Shown here: positions 6,796-15,725 of the stretch, piece by piece
How the letters are laid out: each line of letters starts with the position of its first letter
How positions within the stretch are numbered: the first letter of the stretch is position 1
DNA from: Stramenopiles sp. TOSAG23-3
Taxonomy: Eukaryota; Sar
Direction: 5' to 3'
Length of the DNA stretch: 21,512 bases
NCBI GenBank assembly: GCA_900128585.1
Contig: LT642252.1
Location: 1 to 21,512, forward strand
The notes under the pieces: generated by a model
The model's database searches: none
Told to the model about the DNA's origin: nothing
What the model saw: the letters and a program-made list of their open reading frames with translations, nothing else
Program-made: the position numbers and the translations under genes

Positions 6796-9700
6796 TCATT
6801 TTTCTTCGTTTTTTTCCCCTGATAGTATCACATTGTTGAAGTGTTCAATGTTTGCATTTATGTTCCGCAGCAAATCTCCACAATGGTTGAAGGCATTTGC
6901 AAAAATTTTCCACCCTGGCTTCAAATGCGTCTTTATGCACTCCAGGTGATACTGTGCGGCTTCGTGAAGAGTATCAACTTTCCTGTTCAGTGGAAGGGCG
7001 GGCGCGAACAATGTCCCTTTCGAGATTTCCTCCGAATCTTCGCACGACAACTGAAAGAGTAGGAACTCTTCTATGATACGATTTGACCAAGAAACTGCGA
7101 CAACGGTTGGCATTGCGTACATGCTTGAATCAGACATGTGCAATATAGCGTCCATTTTGAGCTGTTTGTTGTCCGGTGCCTCAAGATTTTGGCACAGTTG
7201 TAAGTCTCTAATCAAGTCAAAGTGGCAGGACGAATCCGTATGAATTATAGCACTGATAATTTCCTTCCGGGAAAGTCTCCGGTCCGCCGCATTCATTGTA
7301 CCGAACACGTCAGCTTTTGTATCGAGCATAATCTGAAACAGCACGGAAGCGTGCAGGTTTTCATAAATGTGAGTGTCGTTGTACCGTAAAGCAAGGCTTG
7401 ATTGTCTGTCTATCTCTATTTCATTGCTTTTCCCAGGGTGCGACACATCTACTGCTATTGCTGCAACCAGATGGCTCAAGAGTTCACGGGAAGAATATCT
7501 GCTTCGGCCGTGCTCCATAAAACGAGTAATAATGTTGTAGACGACCCTCATTACGAAGAAACCGTGCTTGAAATTATGGTATGCGTTTTCGTAATGCGAC
7601 CTCCGGATTTGGACGAAAAATTTACGAATTCTGGACAACGGAATGTTATATTCGATATAAAATGGCAAGGACTTGAACAACATCACCCCACTGGACTCCA
7701 AATCGTCATTGTTCATTTCAAGCTCGCAAAAATTCCACGTACGCAATTGTGAAGCCAAATATTTCATTTCAGGCTTTCCCGATGGCCTCCCATCCGCTCC
7801 TTCAATTTTTTTTCGTCGAAACCTTTGCAGCTGCAGCAAGAGTTTTCCAAGCACCCTGACGCAGAGAAAGAAGACCCTCAGCTTTTTCTTCCACGCGTTG
7901 TTTTGCAAACCACTTTGATTTGATTGAACCAAGGCTTCCATGGAGACTACTTCGGCCGTTTGAATACTTTCCGCAAAATACTCCCGCAGTCTATCTAATT
8001 CTGTCTCGTGGAGAATCCTTTGATTTCGTAACTCGCCCAGGATTTCTTTGCGGTAAGAGGGCAATTTTGCTTCAATCGCTTCGCAGCTTTCGTGGCTAAA
8101 CATTAAATATTTGGACGGTAAATGCAGGTAATTTTCAAAAACACGTCCAAGCTTACTTGCGACGGTTGTAAGGAGTTCTCCATCGATGTCATCAAATGGC
8201 AAAGGGGCAGACTGCTCGGGGAGGTCCTCGTCATCGCACTTGTTCACACAAAGCACAACCCCTAGTATCATGCTGCTCAGCGGGTGCAAAATTGGAGCGC
8301 ACAGGACTGAGTGCACTTTCTCTTTCAGGGTGTTTTCCAAAGGATTAAATATCCAGCTATCAGATGTGTCAAGGTCAGAGCTTTTTGACTCCCGAGGGTC
8401 TTTTTTTGATGCGATAATAACCCTGCGATGACGCCGAACGTGACGAACTACATTGTACGCTCCATTTTCCCAAGCACTTCCATTTCGGACTTGGTCCAGA
8501 AACCTGTCTCCCCTTCGAACGCATATAGTAGAATGGGAGTCGCTATCGGTCGTGTGGACTATTTCTACGTATCGACAACTTCCCATTCCTTTGTGAATAA
8601 GGTAATTTATTTGGGACAGAACTCTGGGGAAATCGACCTGCTTCAAAAGGTCGGAGCAATCTTCGCGGATTAGCGCGTCGACTTCATTTAAAATTTGCAT
8701 TCGCTTGCTGATTCGCATAGTGTGGGTTTCTAAACTGGACACGATTTTCAGTGCTGTGCCGGCGGTAGAAGCAGCGCGAGTCAAGTAAGACAAGTCATCG
8801 GCCATGAACGCTTCCGAGCCAAACTTGTTCAGTGCAATTATGACGCCGACCACGGCTTTGTTCCGGCGGATTGGTGCGGCCACCAAGGATCGAATGTGTC
8901 TCATGTTGATTGCAGACTTTCGCGTCACGCTAATTCCAGCACTAATTTGAGACAAAAAATTTCGCCATTTCTCTGGTTGGGCTACGTCAACACAGACCAA
9001 CTCTTTGAATTTCTGGGATGCCGTGTACTTGGCGACAGATTCTAGAAAGGAATAAGATTCCGGGGATTGGTTCAAAGCGTGCAGCGTTGCAGACGAAAAT
9101 AGGTACTCTGAAGAGCATATGTACTGCAGATGGTCCAGGCAACGTTTGTCAAATGTTGCAGTTGAAATTTTAAGCATTTCAAATATGGGAGAGAGCAGGC
9201 CACCGCTTGCCGCTCCCAAATGACTCGCGTACAACTTAATTCGCTGAATTGCGTCCACGGCGTCTAAAGCATTGCCTCGACAAAGTGCAAAGAAATCCTC
9301 CGTTTCCGCTTTCGAAATTTTTAATCCTTTTGGGACGCAACGATTTTCCTGTGTCGAAACCTGAAAGTATACAGCGGCGCAACAATTTAGGCGGTTTATG
9401 GTAGCGCTAACCAGCTGAGACGCAAAAGAGTACAAGTTTTGCTGTTCGAGAAATGGGCTCTCCGTTGCAATGTTCAAGATGCTTTGCGCGACTGTTTCAT
9501 TGCGTAACAGGGACGCCTTCCGTTCTTCATCGTGTAGGATTCTAGATATGGCCGTAGAGCATGCGATTGCGTATTTTTTGTCGATTTCAGTAATGTAGTG
9601 CTTTTCTCCGTCCGCCGTCCTACTTTGCCCGATCAAAGAAATGCACCCAAACAGTCCGGTATCGTCGGCCCGCTCAGACTGAACCACCGGGCACACGCAT

Positions 9701-10344
9701 ATTGGCGTTTGAGAGAAATTGTCCTCGTGAGATTCTTCGCCGCTCGCTAGGTCTATGACTCTCACAAAATGTTCCGCATCTTCTGCAGAGTCAACCTTTT
9801 TGATGCAAACTTCTAAGTCGATATTATTGCCCGTATGCTTCAAGGCCTCGTCTACAAACGTCCCAACAATTCCCACGCCGATAGGAAATGTGACATCCAT
9901 CTTCCTCTCCGTGCCCGATTCCTTGCCGTGGCATTGATGAACCGAACATGATATCTTAAGCTGTCTTGACGATTGCGATAGTTCGTAAAAGACTACTTTG
10001 GCAGCATCTGTTCTGGTTCTGAGGTCGTTTAGAATTGCTTTTATGTTTTGTCTGGGGTGTAAAGATTGGGCCAAATATAGAGAGTGCCGAAAGCCTGGTA
10101 ATAAGCTCTCCACGGATTGGGAATTGTTACTCTCGCGCTCCCTTTGCTGCTCCATCTCTTTCATATTGTCCAGTTCGTTTTCCAATCCCTTGATTTGGAC
10201 TTGCAATGAGCCGATTACATCATCTTTTTTCAACAGCTGCTCCTCATGCCTCTTTCGAAGTTTTTCCTCATCCTCCTCTTTCAATGCAACCTTCGATGTC
10301 AATTGATTGATTACTTTTGCTTGAGAAATAAGCGTCTCCTCCAT
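6796..10344 (-). CDS. GAF-domain cyclic-nucleotide phosphodiesterase-like protein, probably inactive
   Basis: The protein has 1182 residues. The start is ATG 10344 in a near-ideal ACCATGG context; the frame opens three codons earlier only at a TTG. Residues 5-75 form a coiled coil. Then come GAF-like modules at about 90-265, 285-540 (with the NKFG...F...DD signature near 504-515) and 550-735 (VNK near 697). Residues about 890-1140 match the class I PDE catalytic domain: YHNFKHG (922-928) supplies the proton-donor His923 and metal ligand His927, and the metal ligand Asp1072 is present. The HDxDHPG motif is VDVSHPG (965-971), so the second metal-binding His is Val965. The purine-gripping Gln aligns with His1127. 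Class I PDEs hydrolyse cAMP or cGMP; GAF domains bind cyclic nucleotides. Loss of these residues suggests a pseudoenzyme, perhaps a cyclic-nucleotide sensor or scaffold. It ends in TGA and has no membrane segment. Confidence 0.92.
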   Translation of the reverse strand: MEETLISQAKVINQLTSKVALKEEDEEKLRKRHEEQLLKKDDVIGSLQVQIKGLENELDNMKEMEQQRERESNNSQSVESLLPGFRHSLYLAQSLHPRQNIKAILNDLRTRTDAAKVVFYELSQSSRQLKISCSVHQCHGKESGTERKMDVTFPIGVGIVGTFVDEALKHTGNNIDLEVCIKKVDSAEDAEHFVRVIDLASGEESHEDNFSQTPICVCPVVQSERADDTGLFGCISLIGQSRTADGEKHYITEIDKKYAIACSTAISRILHDEERKASLLRNETVAQSILNIATESPFLEQQNLYSFASQLVSATINRLNCCAAVYFQVSTQENRCVPKGLKISKAETEDFFALCRGNALDAVDAIQRIKLYASHLGAASGGLLSPIFEMLKISTATFDKRCLDHLQYICSSEYLFSSATLHALNQSPESYSFLESVAKYTASQKFKELVCVDVAQPEKWRNFLSQISAGISVTRKSAINMRHIRSLVAAPIRRNKAVVGVIIALNKFGSEAFMADDLSYLTRAASTAGTALKIVSSLETHTMRISKRMQILNEVDALIREDCSDLLKQVDFPRVLSQINYLIHKGMGSCRYVEIVHTTDSDSHSTICVRRGDRFLDQVRNGSAWENGAYNVVRHVRRHRRVIIASKKDPRESKSSDLDTSDSWIFNPLENTLKEKVHSVLCAPILHPLSSMILGVVLCVNKCDDEDLPEQSAPLPFDDIDGELLTTVASKLGRVFENYLHLPSKYLMFSHESCEAIEAKLPSYRKEILGELRNQRILHETELDRLREYFAESIQTAEVVSMEALVQSNQSGLQNNAWKKKLRVFFLCVRVLGKLLLQLQRFRRKKIEGADGRPSGKPEMKYLASQLRTWNFCELEMNNDDLESSGVMLFKSLPFYIEYNIPLSRIRKFFVQIRRSHYENAYHNFKHGFFVMRVVYNIITRFMEHGRSRYSSRELLSHLVAAIAVDVSHPGKSNEIEIDRQSSLALRYNDTHIYENLHASVLFQIMLDTKADVFGTMNAADRRLSRKEIISAIIHTDSSCHFDLIRDLQLCQNLEAPDNKQLKMDAILHMSDSSMYAMPTVVAVSWSNRIIEEFLLFQLSCEDSEEISKGTLFAPALPLNRKVDTLHEAAQYHLECIKTHLKPGWKIFANAFNHCGDLLRNINANIEHFNNVILSGEKNEEK

Positions 10345-10419
10345 GGTCCCCAAAATGCAAAACAGTTTGGGTTTAACAGTTTGGCCTTCTTTTTATTCAA
10401 AGAGATAAATTTCTTGATT

Positions 10420-10427
10420 CATTTATA
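10420..10427 (-). promoter_or_regulatory. Putative TATA box of the phosphodiesterase-like gene
   Basis: Read on the minus strand this is TATAAATG, about 75 bases upstream of the ATG at 10344. That spacing would give a short leader of about 45-50 bases. The AT-rich setting makes chance matches likely. Confidence 0.35.
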
Positions 10428-10817
10428 AGATACATTTATATTATATGTTCATTGCATTCACTGATTCAGAAATTTCAATTCATATGAAACTTTAAACAAA
10501 CTATCTATATCAAGACAAATATGTTCCTTTTTAGATAGACTGATTATTTAATAACAATACCGTTTATCTATACTTGTTGTAGTTTAGTAAAAAATGTAGC
10601 AGAGGATCAGAAGCTATAATTAAATTTTTGAAGGTGTCAAATAGCAAATGCAAAGAAGAGGAGAACGAAAAGAAAGTGGGGGGGGGGGCTGAGAGTGGAG
10701 AGTGGAGAAGAAGTATAATAAATATTTTAGAAGTCCAAATGGACCAATTGACCAAAAAATAGAACAAAGGACAGCAGGGAGGGGATAAGGAAAAATAAAA
10801 AAGCCAATCAGGTATAA

Positions 10818-10825
10818 TATATAAA
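10818..10825 (+). promoter_or_regulatory. Putative TATA box of the small secreted-protein gene
   Basis: TATATAAA lies about 115 bases before the ATG at 10933. A GTAAGT at 10892-10897 between it and the start could be a 5'-leader splice donor. The surrounding sequence is AT-rich, so the call is weak. Confidence 0.3.
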
Positions 10826-10932
10826 TTATATTTTTTATACTGTAGCTATAATAGAAAATTAAATAATAAAAAAAAAACTTTCCTTCGTCCGGTAAGTTGA
10901 CACATTCGGCATATGGTTCGAACAAAATAATC

Positions 10933-11367
10933 ATGCGGTTAATTATTTTCGTTCTTCTTGCCTTTGTGGCAGAGGGGACACTGTTACGGGCGTCCCTTGG
11001 GACAGCAGACCCAATCGATCTGAAGACCTACGAAGCCCAGAAAAAATTTCGTGAGGGGGAAACGCTTGACGAATGGTTCGCTCGTTTGAAACACTTACAT
11101 GTGCTGGATTGTGCGAAAAAAGGTATCATGAGTGGAAAAGGAGAGCAAGGCGGAGATTTCTTGGAGGAATTGTGCGCTGAAAGGAAGCACCCATTTGGTC
11201 CTTATCGGCCAGGAAAAATGTATTGTTGGAAATCGCAGCCGGAGTGGCACAAAGGCGAAGGGAGGGCTTGCCAAAGCATGAAAAAAATGTGTAAAGAGAA
11301 GAATACTTTGAAGAAGTACTGCGACCGTACCGGACACTACTATGGGGTTTACAAGAAGAAGAACTAA
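10933..11367 (+). CDS. Small secreted protein with six cysteines, orphan
   Basis: The 144-residue protein starts at ATG 10933; the same frame opens 36 bases earlier only at a TTG. Residues 1-15 (MRLIIFVLLAFVAEG) form a signal peptide: one basic residue, a hydrophobic core, then small residues, with likely cleavage between about 15 and 25. The mature part is basic, with six cysteines at 60, 81, 98, 113, 120 and 130, an even number that would allow three disulfides. It has a GPYRPGKMYCW motif, a helical Lys-rich stretch (114-130) and a Lys-rich end. No catalytic motif, membrane anchor or ER-retention signal is seen. It matches no family I recognise. Export by the secretory pathway is inferred from the signal peptide; the function is unknown. 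A five-codon ATG ORF (10913-10930) sits just ahead of the start. Confidence 0.8.
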   Translation: MRLIIFVLLAFVAEGTLLRASLGTADPIDLKTYEAQKKFREGETLDEWFARLKHLHVLDCAKKGIMSGKGEQGGDFLEELCAERKHPFGPYRPGKMYCWKSQPEWHKGEGRACQSMKKMCKEKNTLKKYCDRTGHYYGVYKKKN

Positions 11368-12053
11368 ATGGAATTCCGTTTGTGCACTCTATGAATCAGA
11401 CCAACAAACCAACATTTGAGTAACTTCTACGATGCAGAAGAAAGAACGAAAAACGATTGATTTCTTCTTTTCCTTCTTCTTCTTTTTTTTCTTCGTTGTT
11501 GTTGTTGTTGTGTGCTGTATAAAATTGTATGATATTAGATGCTATTATTATAATTAACATTATGGGCAATAGCATAGAATCTGTAATTGTTGGGGAAGAG
11601 AACAAAATCGTATTCGTTTATTTATGTTAGTGATAGGGTTAATTAAATTGTCTTCATTATATACATTTACCAGGCGTACTGTGTCCTGTAGTATTATTAT
11701 ATCAGGTGGTATTTTAGTACCTGGCTGGTATATAAAACCGTACATAATGGGTTGTTGTTGGGTTTTTTTTTTGTTGAATAATTTGTTACACTAAATTTAT
11801 ATATGATGTAGTATGTGTATAAAAATTTTGTTTTTGTTACTTACCGTAATTGTTAATAATAACGGTATTAATCACAAAATGTGTTTGAAATAAAAAGAAT
11901 TCGACGTGAAAAAGAAGAGTTTGTTCACTTTTATATTTGAACATTTATATTCACTGTGTTTTTTCTGTTTTGTCCCTACACTCTTTGTATAAATATCCCA
12001 CGAGCACGCGCACCCCTTTCCCCGTACAACCGATAGCCCGTTAGACCAACGAC
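11368..12053. other. Intergenic region
   Basis: AT-rich spacer between two plus-strand genes. It contains a pyrimidine tract near 11459-11492, a GTTGTT run near 11496-11511, a second one at 11751-11760, and a TACC...GGTA motif with a five-base gap at 11718-11730 next to a TATATAAAA. The promoter of the following gene lies at its right end. A 61-codon minus-strand frame (11560-11745) is probably chance. Confidence 0.55.
11988..11995 (+). promoter_or_regulatory. Putative TATA box of the discoidin-domain gene
   Basis: TATAAATA is a canonical TATA box 66 bases before the ATG at 12054. The DNA becomes abruptly GC-richer just after it, which fits a start site about 25-35 bases downstream and a leader of roughly 30-40 bases. 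Confidence 0.55.
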
Positions 12054-13434
12054 ATGGAAAAGACTTCGGACCAAAGTAGTGAGCTGAAAGCGCCCGCTTC
12101 GACGTCCTTGCGGATGAACATAACCGCAAGTGCGGAGGCCGAAGACGTGGTGGTGCTTGAATTCCCTCTAGAGCTAAGGAACCAGGACTATTTGAGGAGG
12201 ATCATGCAGATGATTCGCCCAGGGATAAAGCAATTTTATGATGCAGTTATCGACGAAGGGGATGCCGCCCCAATAGACACCGTGGACGGCATGGAGCCCA
12301 CGATGATGGAGTACATTCGGCACATGGGGCAGAATGGGGAAGACTATGCGGACGTTTTGGATCGCTTGCCTGCGTTTATTATGGAGCATTACCAGTGGTT
12401 GATAGAGGCCGTTTATGCCATTGAATATGGGGGGTTGTACTCCGAGTATGCCCACCTCTTTCAAGCCGTGCTTCCTTCCGAGGGAGAGCAGACGGAGGAG
12501 GACACAGGTGAAGGAAAAGCTGGAGCTGCAAAAGACTCGAGCAATTCTACAAGATTCGTCGTAAAAGAGGCAAATATTCGCACAGCTTTGGGAAATAGCG
12601 CCGCCTTAATGAGCATTCTCGGCGACCAGTTCGAGACGCAGTGGATATTAGATAATTTAAACTTGTTCCGCGCCCAGTACAATTCGCATTTGAAACTGAA
12701 GCGAGAGCGCTTCAGCGCCCTTATGAACGAAGGGGCAACGGCGGAGTCTGCGCGTGGGGATCGTCCTATTGTAAACCCGGACGGTTCGCTCACGTTCACT
12801 TACAATCATGATTTCGACAAGAATGGAATCTTGTATTACATCGGCACCGATGGATTGACCACGTCGTGGGCAAACCCGGCTGAGAAGAAAGAAGTGTTCG
12901 TTGTCCGTTCTTCCAATGGTTCAGGTGCTGACCAAAACTTTGTTGGGAGGGAAGCCATCTATACGTCCACTGATTATCGTGAACCAAACCAATGGTTTCG
13001 AGTAGATTTTGGCCAATTTAGGCGCATCTACCCCACTCGATACACCCTGCGCCACGGCTCTGAGTACGGAGTAAGTATTTGCATCGACCTGCCGATCTAA
13101 ATTTCTGACTAACAACCCAAGTTTCTCTCTTCAATTCTGAAATTTCTCCTCGCAGTGGCTTCGATTAGAAAATTGGCGGCTGGAGGGGAGCATGGATGGT
13201 AAGCGATGGTTCACCCTAAGAAGGCACACGAACGAAGACGCGATTCCTTCGAACGTTGGTTTTGGAACGTGCTCGTGGGATATCGAAGACAACTTGTGTC
13301 GCAAAACTCGCTTTTTTCGAGTCATGCAGACGAAGCCGAATAGCGGACAATCTAACTTAGAAAAAGGAAACTTCCGTCACAACACTTTGTTCCTGTCAGG
13401 GTTTGAAATTTATGGTAAGCTCGTAGAAAAGTAA
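12054..13434 (+). CDS. Two-exon gene for a protein with a C-terminal discoidin-like (F5/8-type) domain
   Basis: Exon 1 is 12054-13070 and exon 2 is 13156-13434; joined in phase 0 they encode 431 residues. Without splicing the frame stops 27 bases into the intron. The C-terminal part (about 245-431) spans both exons and matches the discoidin-like galactose-binding domain found in HECTD1-type ligases and some BTB proteins: IGTDGLTTSWANPA, NQWFRVDFGQFRRIYPTRYT, then in exon 2 NWRLEGSMDGKRWFTLRRH and LFLSGFEIYG. That continuity proves the intron. In other proteins this domain is usually a protein- or substrate-binding module. Residues 1-240 are acidic and helical (for example 40-140) and carry no BTB, HECT or kelch signature I can see. 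The partner and process are unknown. A TATA box lies 66 bases upstream. Confidence 0.9.
13071..13155 (+). other. Spliceosomal intron, 85 bases, phase 0
   Basis: It begins GTAAGTATTT and ends CTCCTCGCAG. A GACTAAC branch-site consensus lies at 13107-13113, about 43 bases before the end, followed by a pyrimidine-rich stretch. It contains in-frame TAA, and its removal joins two halves of one conserved domain, so the call is strong. It gives a reference for this genome's splice signals. Confidence 0.93.
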
Positions 13435-13737
13435 AGTTTAGCTCGACGAAGAGAGACAACAAATTTCATCAGCAAATTTTGAGGACGGACCGACCCTTCA
13501 CAAAATTCAAGAACAGTTTTTTTTTAATTTAAGGAGAGAGGTAATTTCAGACGCTAGTGGACAATTTAATGTACCACGCGCAGTACATGAATTCTTTAAT
13601 ACTGTGTTAAGAAATGACTAAAGTACATTATTTAAAAGGAGAGTCTTAAAACATACTATATATTTTGGTTTTTTAAAAGAGTAACCCCTCTCTCCCCCAT
13701 TTCCATCTTACTTCCACACACATCAATTCTCTCAATT
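13435..13737. other. Short intergenic region between convergent genes
   Basis: AT-rich 3' flank shared by two convergent genes. It contains a T9 run near 13517, a TTTAAAA-rich stretch and a C/T-rich segment near 13684-13705. No gene or clear polyadenylation signal is seen. Confidence 0.6.
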
Positions 13738-15141
13738 TTACTTCTTAGACTGCCCTTGATCACCATACCGCTGCAAGGCTTCGTATTCCATCTTCAGCTC
13801 GGAAAGCTGCTTCTGCAATTCTTTGTTTCTTCTTAATATTTTTATCAAGTCCGTCTTGTTCTCTTTCGATGTATTCCGACCAGAACGTTTGGGGGGGGGT
13901 TGCCGCGGTTCACTGGGTGAAGCGCAGGGTGAAGCGCCCGGAGAAGATGCGGTTGGCGGTATTTTTTCCTTTTCAACCTTTCCACGATCTGGTTCCTTGC
14001 TGTTCTCTCTGGCCTCCTCTTTCCTGGACGGGCCGGGTGACGACGCGGATTTCTTCTTCTTAACGTTACCACTGCTTCTGCCTAAACCATCCTCCTTCGT
14101 TTGAAATTTTCCATAGACTGCCTCTTCTGACAAAATGACCAAAGACGCCCATCGAAGACGCTCTATAAACGGAGTATCTTCTGGGGGAGGCTCTCTTTGC
14201 GCCGACTCCTCTACTGTAAGACCAGTTTCCATCACCGACATGCCGCCGACGGCGTCAAGAGCATCCTGCTTTTTCAGACAGAAGGGGTTCCTCCCAAATT
14301 GTCCCCCGAGCCACCTCGTAAGTGCTTCGCACGAATCTAAAAATCTAAGGTCGGACGTCATTTTCAACAAGTAGTTGTTGCCATCAAACACAAACGGGTA
14401 CGGTTTGTGGACGATGCCTGGCGCAGGGAGGCGGCGGCGCTGCAACAGTGAGACCACGCGCTTGTGCCGCCAAAACCAAATGCCCTCGACGATTAACAAA
14501 GATGCCGTCCTGGACGCTTCTATAATGTTTATTGCTTTTGCAAGCTTTTTCGTTTCCGCTGGAAGGTCCGTGCAAGTGGACAAATCTGACACGGCGACTT
14601 TGAGCCGTTTGATTGCATCTTCCCGGAAAAGGATGTGTTTCAAAATACGAACGTCGAGCTCCGCGTTGGTCGACGTCGACGAGGACGCAGGGCCATCCTC
14701 GTACGTTATCGTTGCCTGCTGCCGTGCCACTTCCTTCTCCAGAGCTTCGCTTTCTTCGAGCTTCTTCGTTTTTTTCTTTGAGTGCGATGCAAGCGACTTT
14801 GTTCTACGGTACTGCCCTGCAGTGTGTGGCCTCCTGGAATGGCCCGAACGTTCGCTCCGCTGTGATAGCGACGCCCGACTGCTCGTTGTCGAAGCGCTGC
14901 TCTCGTCGATAAACGTTTGGGTACGCCTCAACAAATCGTTTATGACTCGGTCTTCCGACAACTGCGCAGTTTTCGGGCGCTTTCCGCCCCTCTGTCTATT
15001 CCATGACTCCTTTTTCTTATATCTTAACGGGCATAGCGGGTCCTTATTCGCAGCGTACCGAGGTATCCCTGCCTTGGTGAGCGGAGTTGCAGCGTTCCAA
15101 CCCTTTCGGTCACGAGCTCTGGCACCTTTTTTCGGTAACAT
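13738..15141 (-). CDS. Uncharacterised basic protein with C-terminal coiled coil
   Basis: The 467-residue protein starts at ATG 15141 (MLPKKGARARDRKGW). Residues 1-150 are very basic and Ser-rich, with RRPHTAGQYRR-type patches, and look disordered. A globular-looking core at about 160-330 holds the most distinctive motifs: EGIWFWRHKRVVSLLQRRR, FDGNNYLLKMTSDLRFLD (near 253-270) and RWLGGQFGRNPFCL. Then comes a second disordered Lys/Ser/Pro-rich segment (about 350-425) and a heptad-patterned coiled coil (about 432-462). I do not recognise the family. The WRHKR region is vaguely IQ-like, so a cytoskeletal or centrosomal role is possible, but that is only a guess. A nine-base C run in the coding strand (13891-13899) encodes the PPPK stretch; the in-frame coiled coil after it argues the frame is right there. 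No membrane or signal sequence is seen. Confidence 0.82.
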   Translation of the reverse strand: MLPKKGARARDRKGWNAATPLTKAGIPRYAANKDPLCPLRYKKKESWNRQRGGKRPKTAQLSEDRVINDLLRRTQTFIDESSASTTSSRASLSQRSERSGHSRRPHTAGQYRRTKSLASHSKKKTKKLEESEALEKEVARQQATITYEDGPASSSTSTNAELDVRILKHILFREDAIKRLKVAVSDLSTCTDLPAETKKLAKAINIIEASRTASLLIVEGIWFWRHKRVVSLLQRRRLPAPGIVHKPYPFVFDGNNYLLKMTSDLRFLDSCEALTRWLGGQFGRNPFCLKKQDALDAVGGMSVMETGLTVEESAQREPPPEDTPFIERLRWASLVILSEEAVYGKFQTKEDGLGRSSGNVKKKKSASSPGPSRKEEARENSKEPDRGKVEKEKIPPTASSPGASPCASPSEPRQPPPKRSGRNTSKENKTDLIKILRRNKELQKQLSELKMEYEALQRYGDQGQSKK

Positions 15142-15725
15142 ATTGGTATGACAACCTTGATTCTCTCGGATTCTAAACCCTCGCTCAAAGGTGGTGTCTC
15201 ACTTACCTTCTATCTATCCAGACTATCTCTAACTAACGTTCTCTTTATGCATGATTTCTGAAAATATTCATCCGAATTAATTACAGAAGAAGAAAATTCT
15301 TTCAAAATTTAGAAATACAAAAGACACATTTGGAAAAAAAATTCTACCCCAACAAGAAGAAGAGAAGTACCAACTATTGTATTATTATTATATTATTTTT
15401 TTATTATTATATTATTATTATTTCACTCGTACCGGTACGTAGTCGTCATCTTCTCCTCCTCATTGTGAACCTTTCGCCCGTTCGTATACGTACCCGTATT
15501 AAATTAATTAATATTTACTACTTTAAATTATAGTACACAACGGCAATATATAGCTAATCCCCAATCGATCCAACAACAACAAAAAATAATACTTCTGTAG
15601 TATAATACCATCAACAATTAGATAAATAAATTGATAAGATTCTTACAATCTTTTAATTCTTAGATCTCAGCGCTCCTTTATCTGTTGCCTTACGAACGTT
15701 CTTTCTTCCTTTCGATTGTCCCATT
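15142..15725. other. Intergenic region between two minus-strand genes
   Basis: AT-rich, with ATT/TTA-rich low complexity at 15375-15420 and a perfect 12-base palindrome CGTACCGGTACG at 15428-15439. On the minus strand a GTAAGT at 15206-15201 sits 65 bases ahead of the gene at 15141. The left part is the promoter of that gene. The rightmost 73 bases (15653-15725) continue an alternative reading frame of the MAP65 gene tail. Confidence 0.55.
15428..15439. repeat. Perfect palindrome CGTACCGGTACG
   Basis: A 12-base perfect palindrome in otherwise AT-rich DNA, containing TACCGGTA at 15430-15437. It belongs to the recurrent TACC/GGTA motif seen in several intergenic regions of the window and could be a dimeric protein-binding site. 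Confidence 0.7.

Larger units (their letters stand above)
10345..10932. other. Divergent intergenic region
   Basis: AT-rich DNA between the minus-strand phosphodiesterase-like gene and the plus-strand secreted-protein gene. It holds putative TATA boxes for each (10420-10427 minus; 10818-10825 plus), a purine stretch near 10650-10710, and an 11-base G homopolymer at 10678-10688. No gene is supported. Confidence 0.6.

Noticed and set aside
11560-11745. 61-codon minus-strand ATG frame in the spacer
   Set aside because: AT-rich with no recognisable motif and no promoter evidence; open frames of this length arise by chance. Expression data could rescue it.
14375-15151. 258-codon plus-strand frame opposite the unknown basic protein
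   Set aside because: Its Ser/Phe/Cys-rich composition is the mirror of a Lys/Arg/Ser-rich minus-strand protein. The minus frame is longer, has a proper ATG and a coiled coil. Since that protein is itself unidentified, a small doubt remains.
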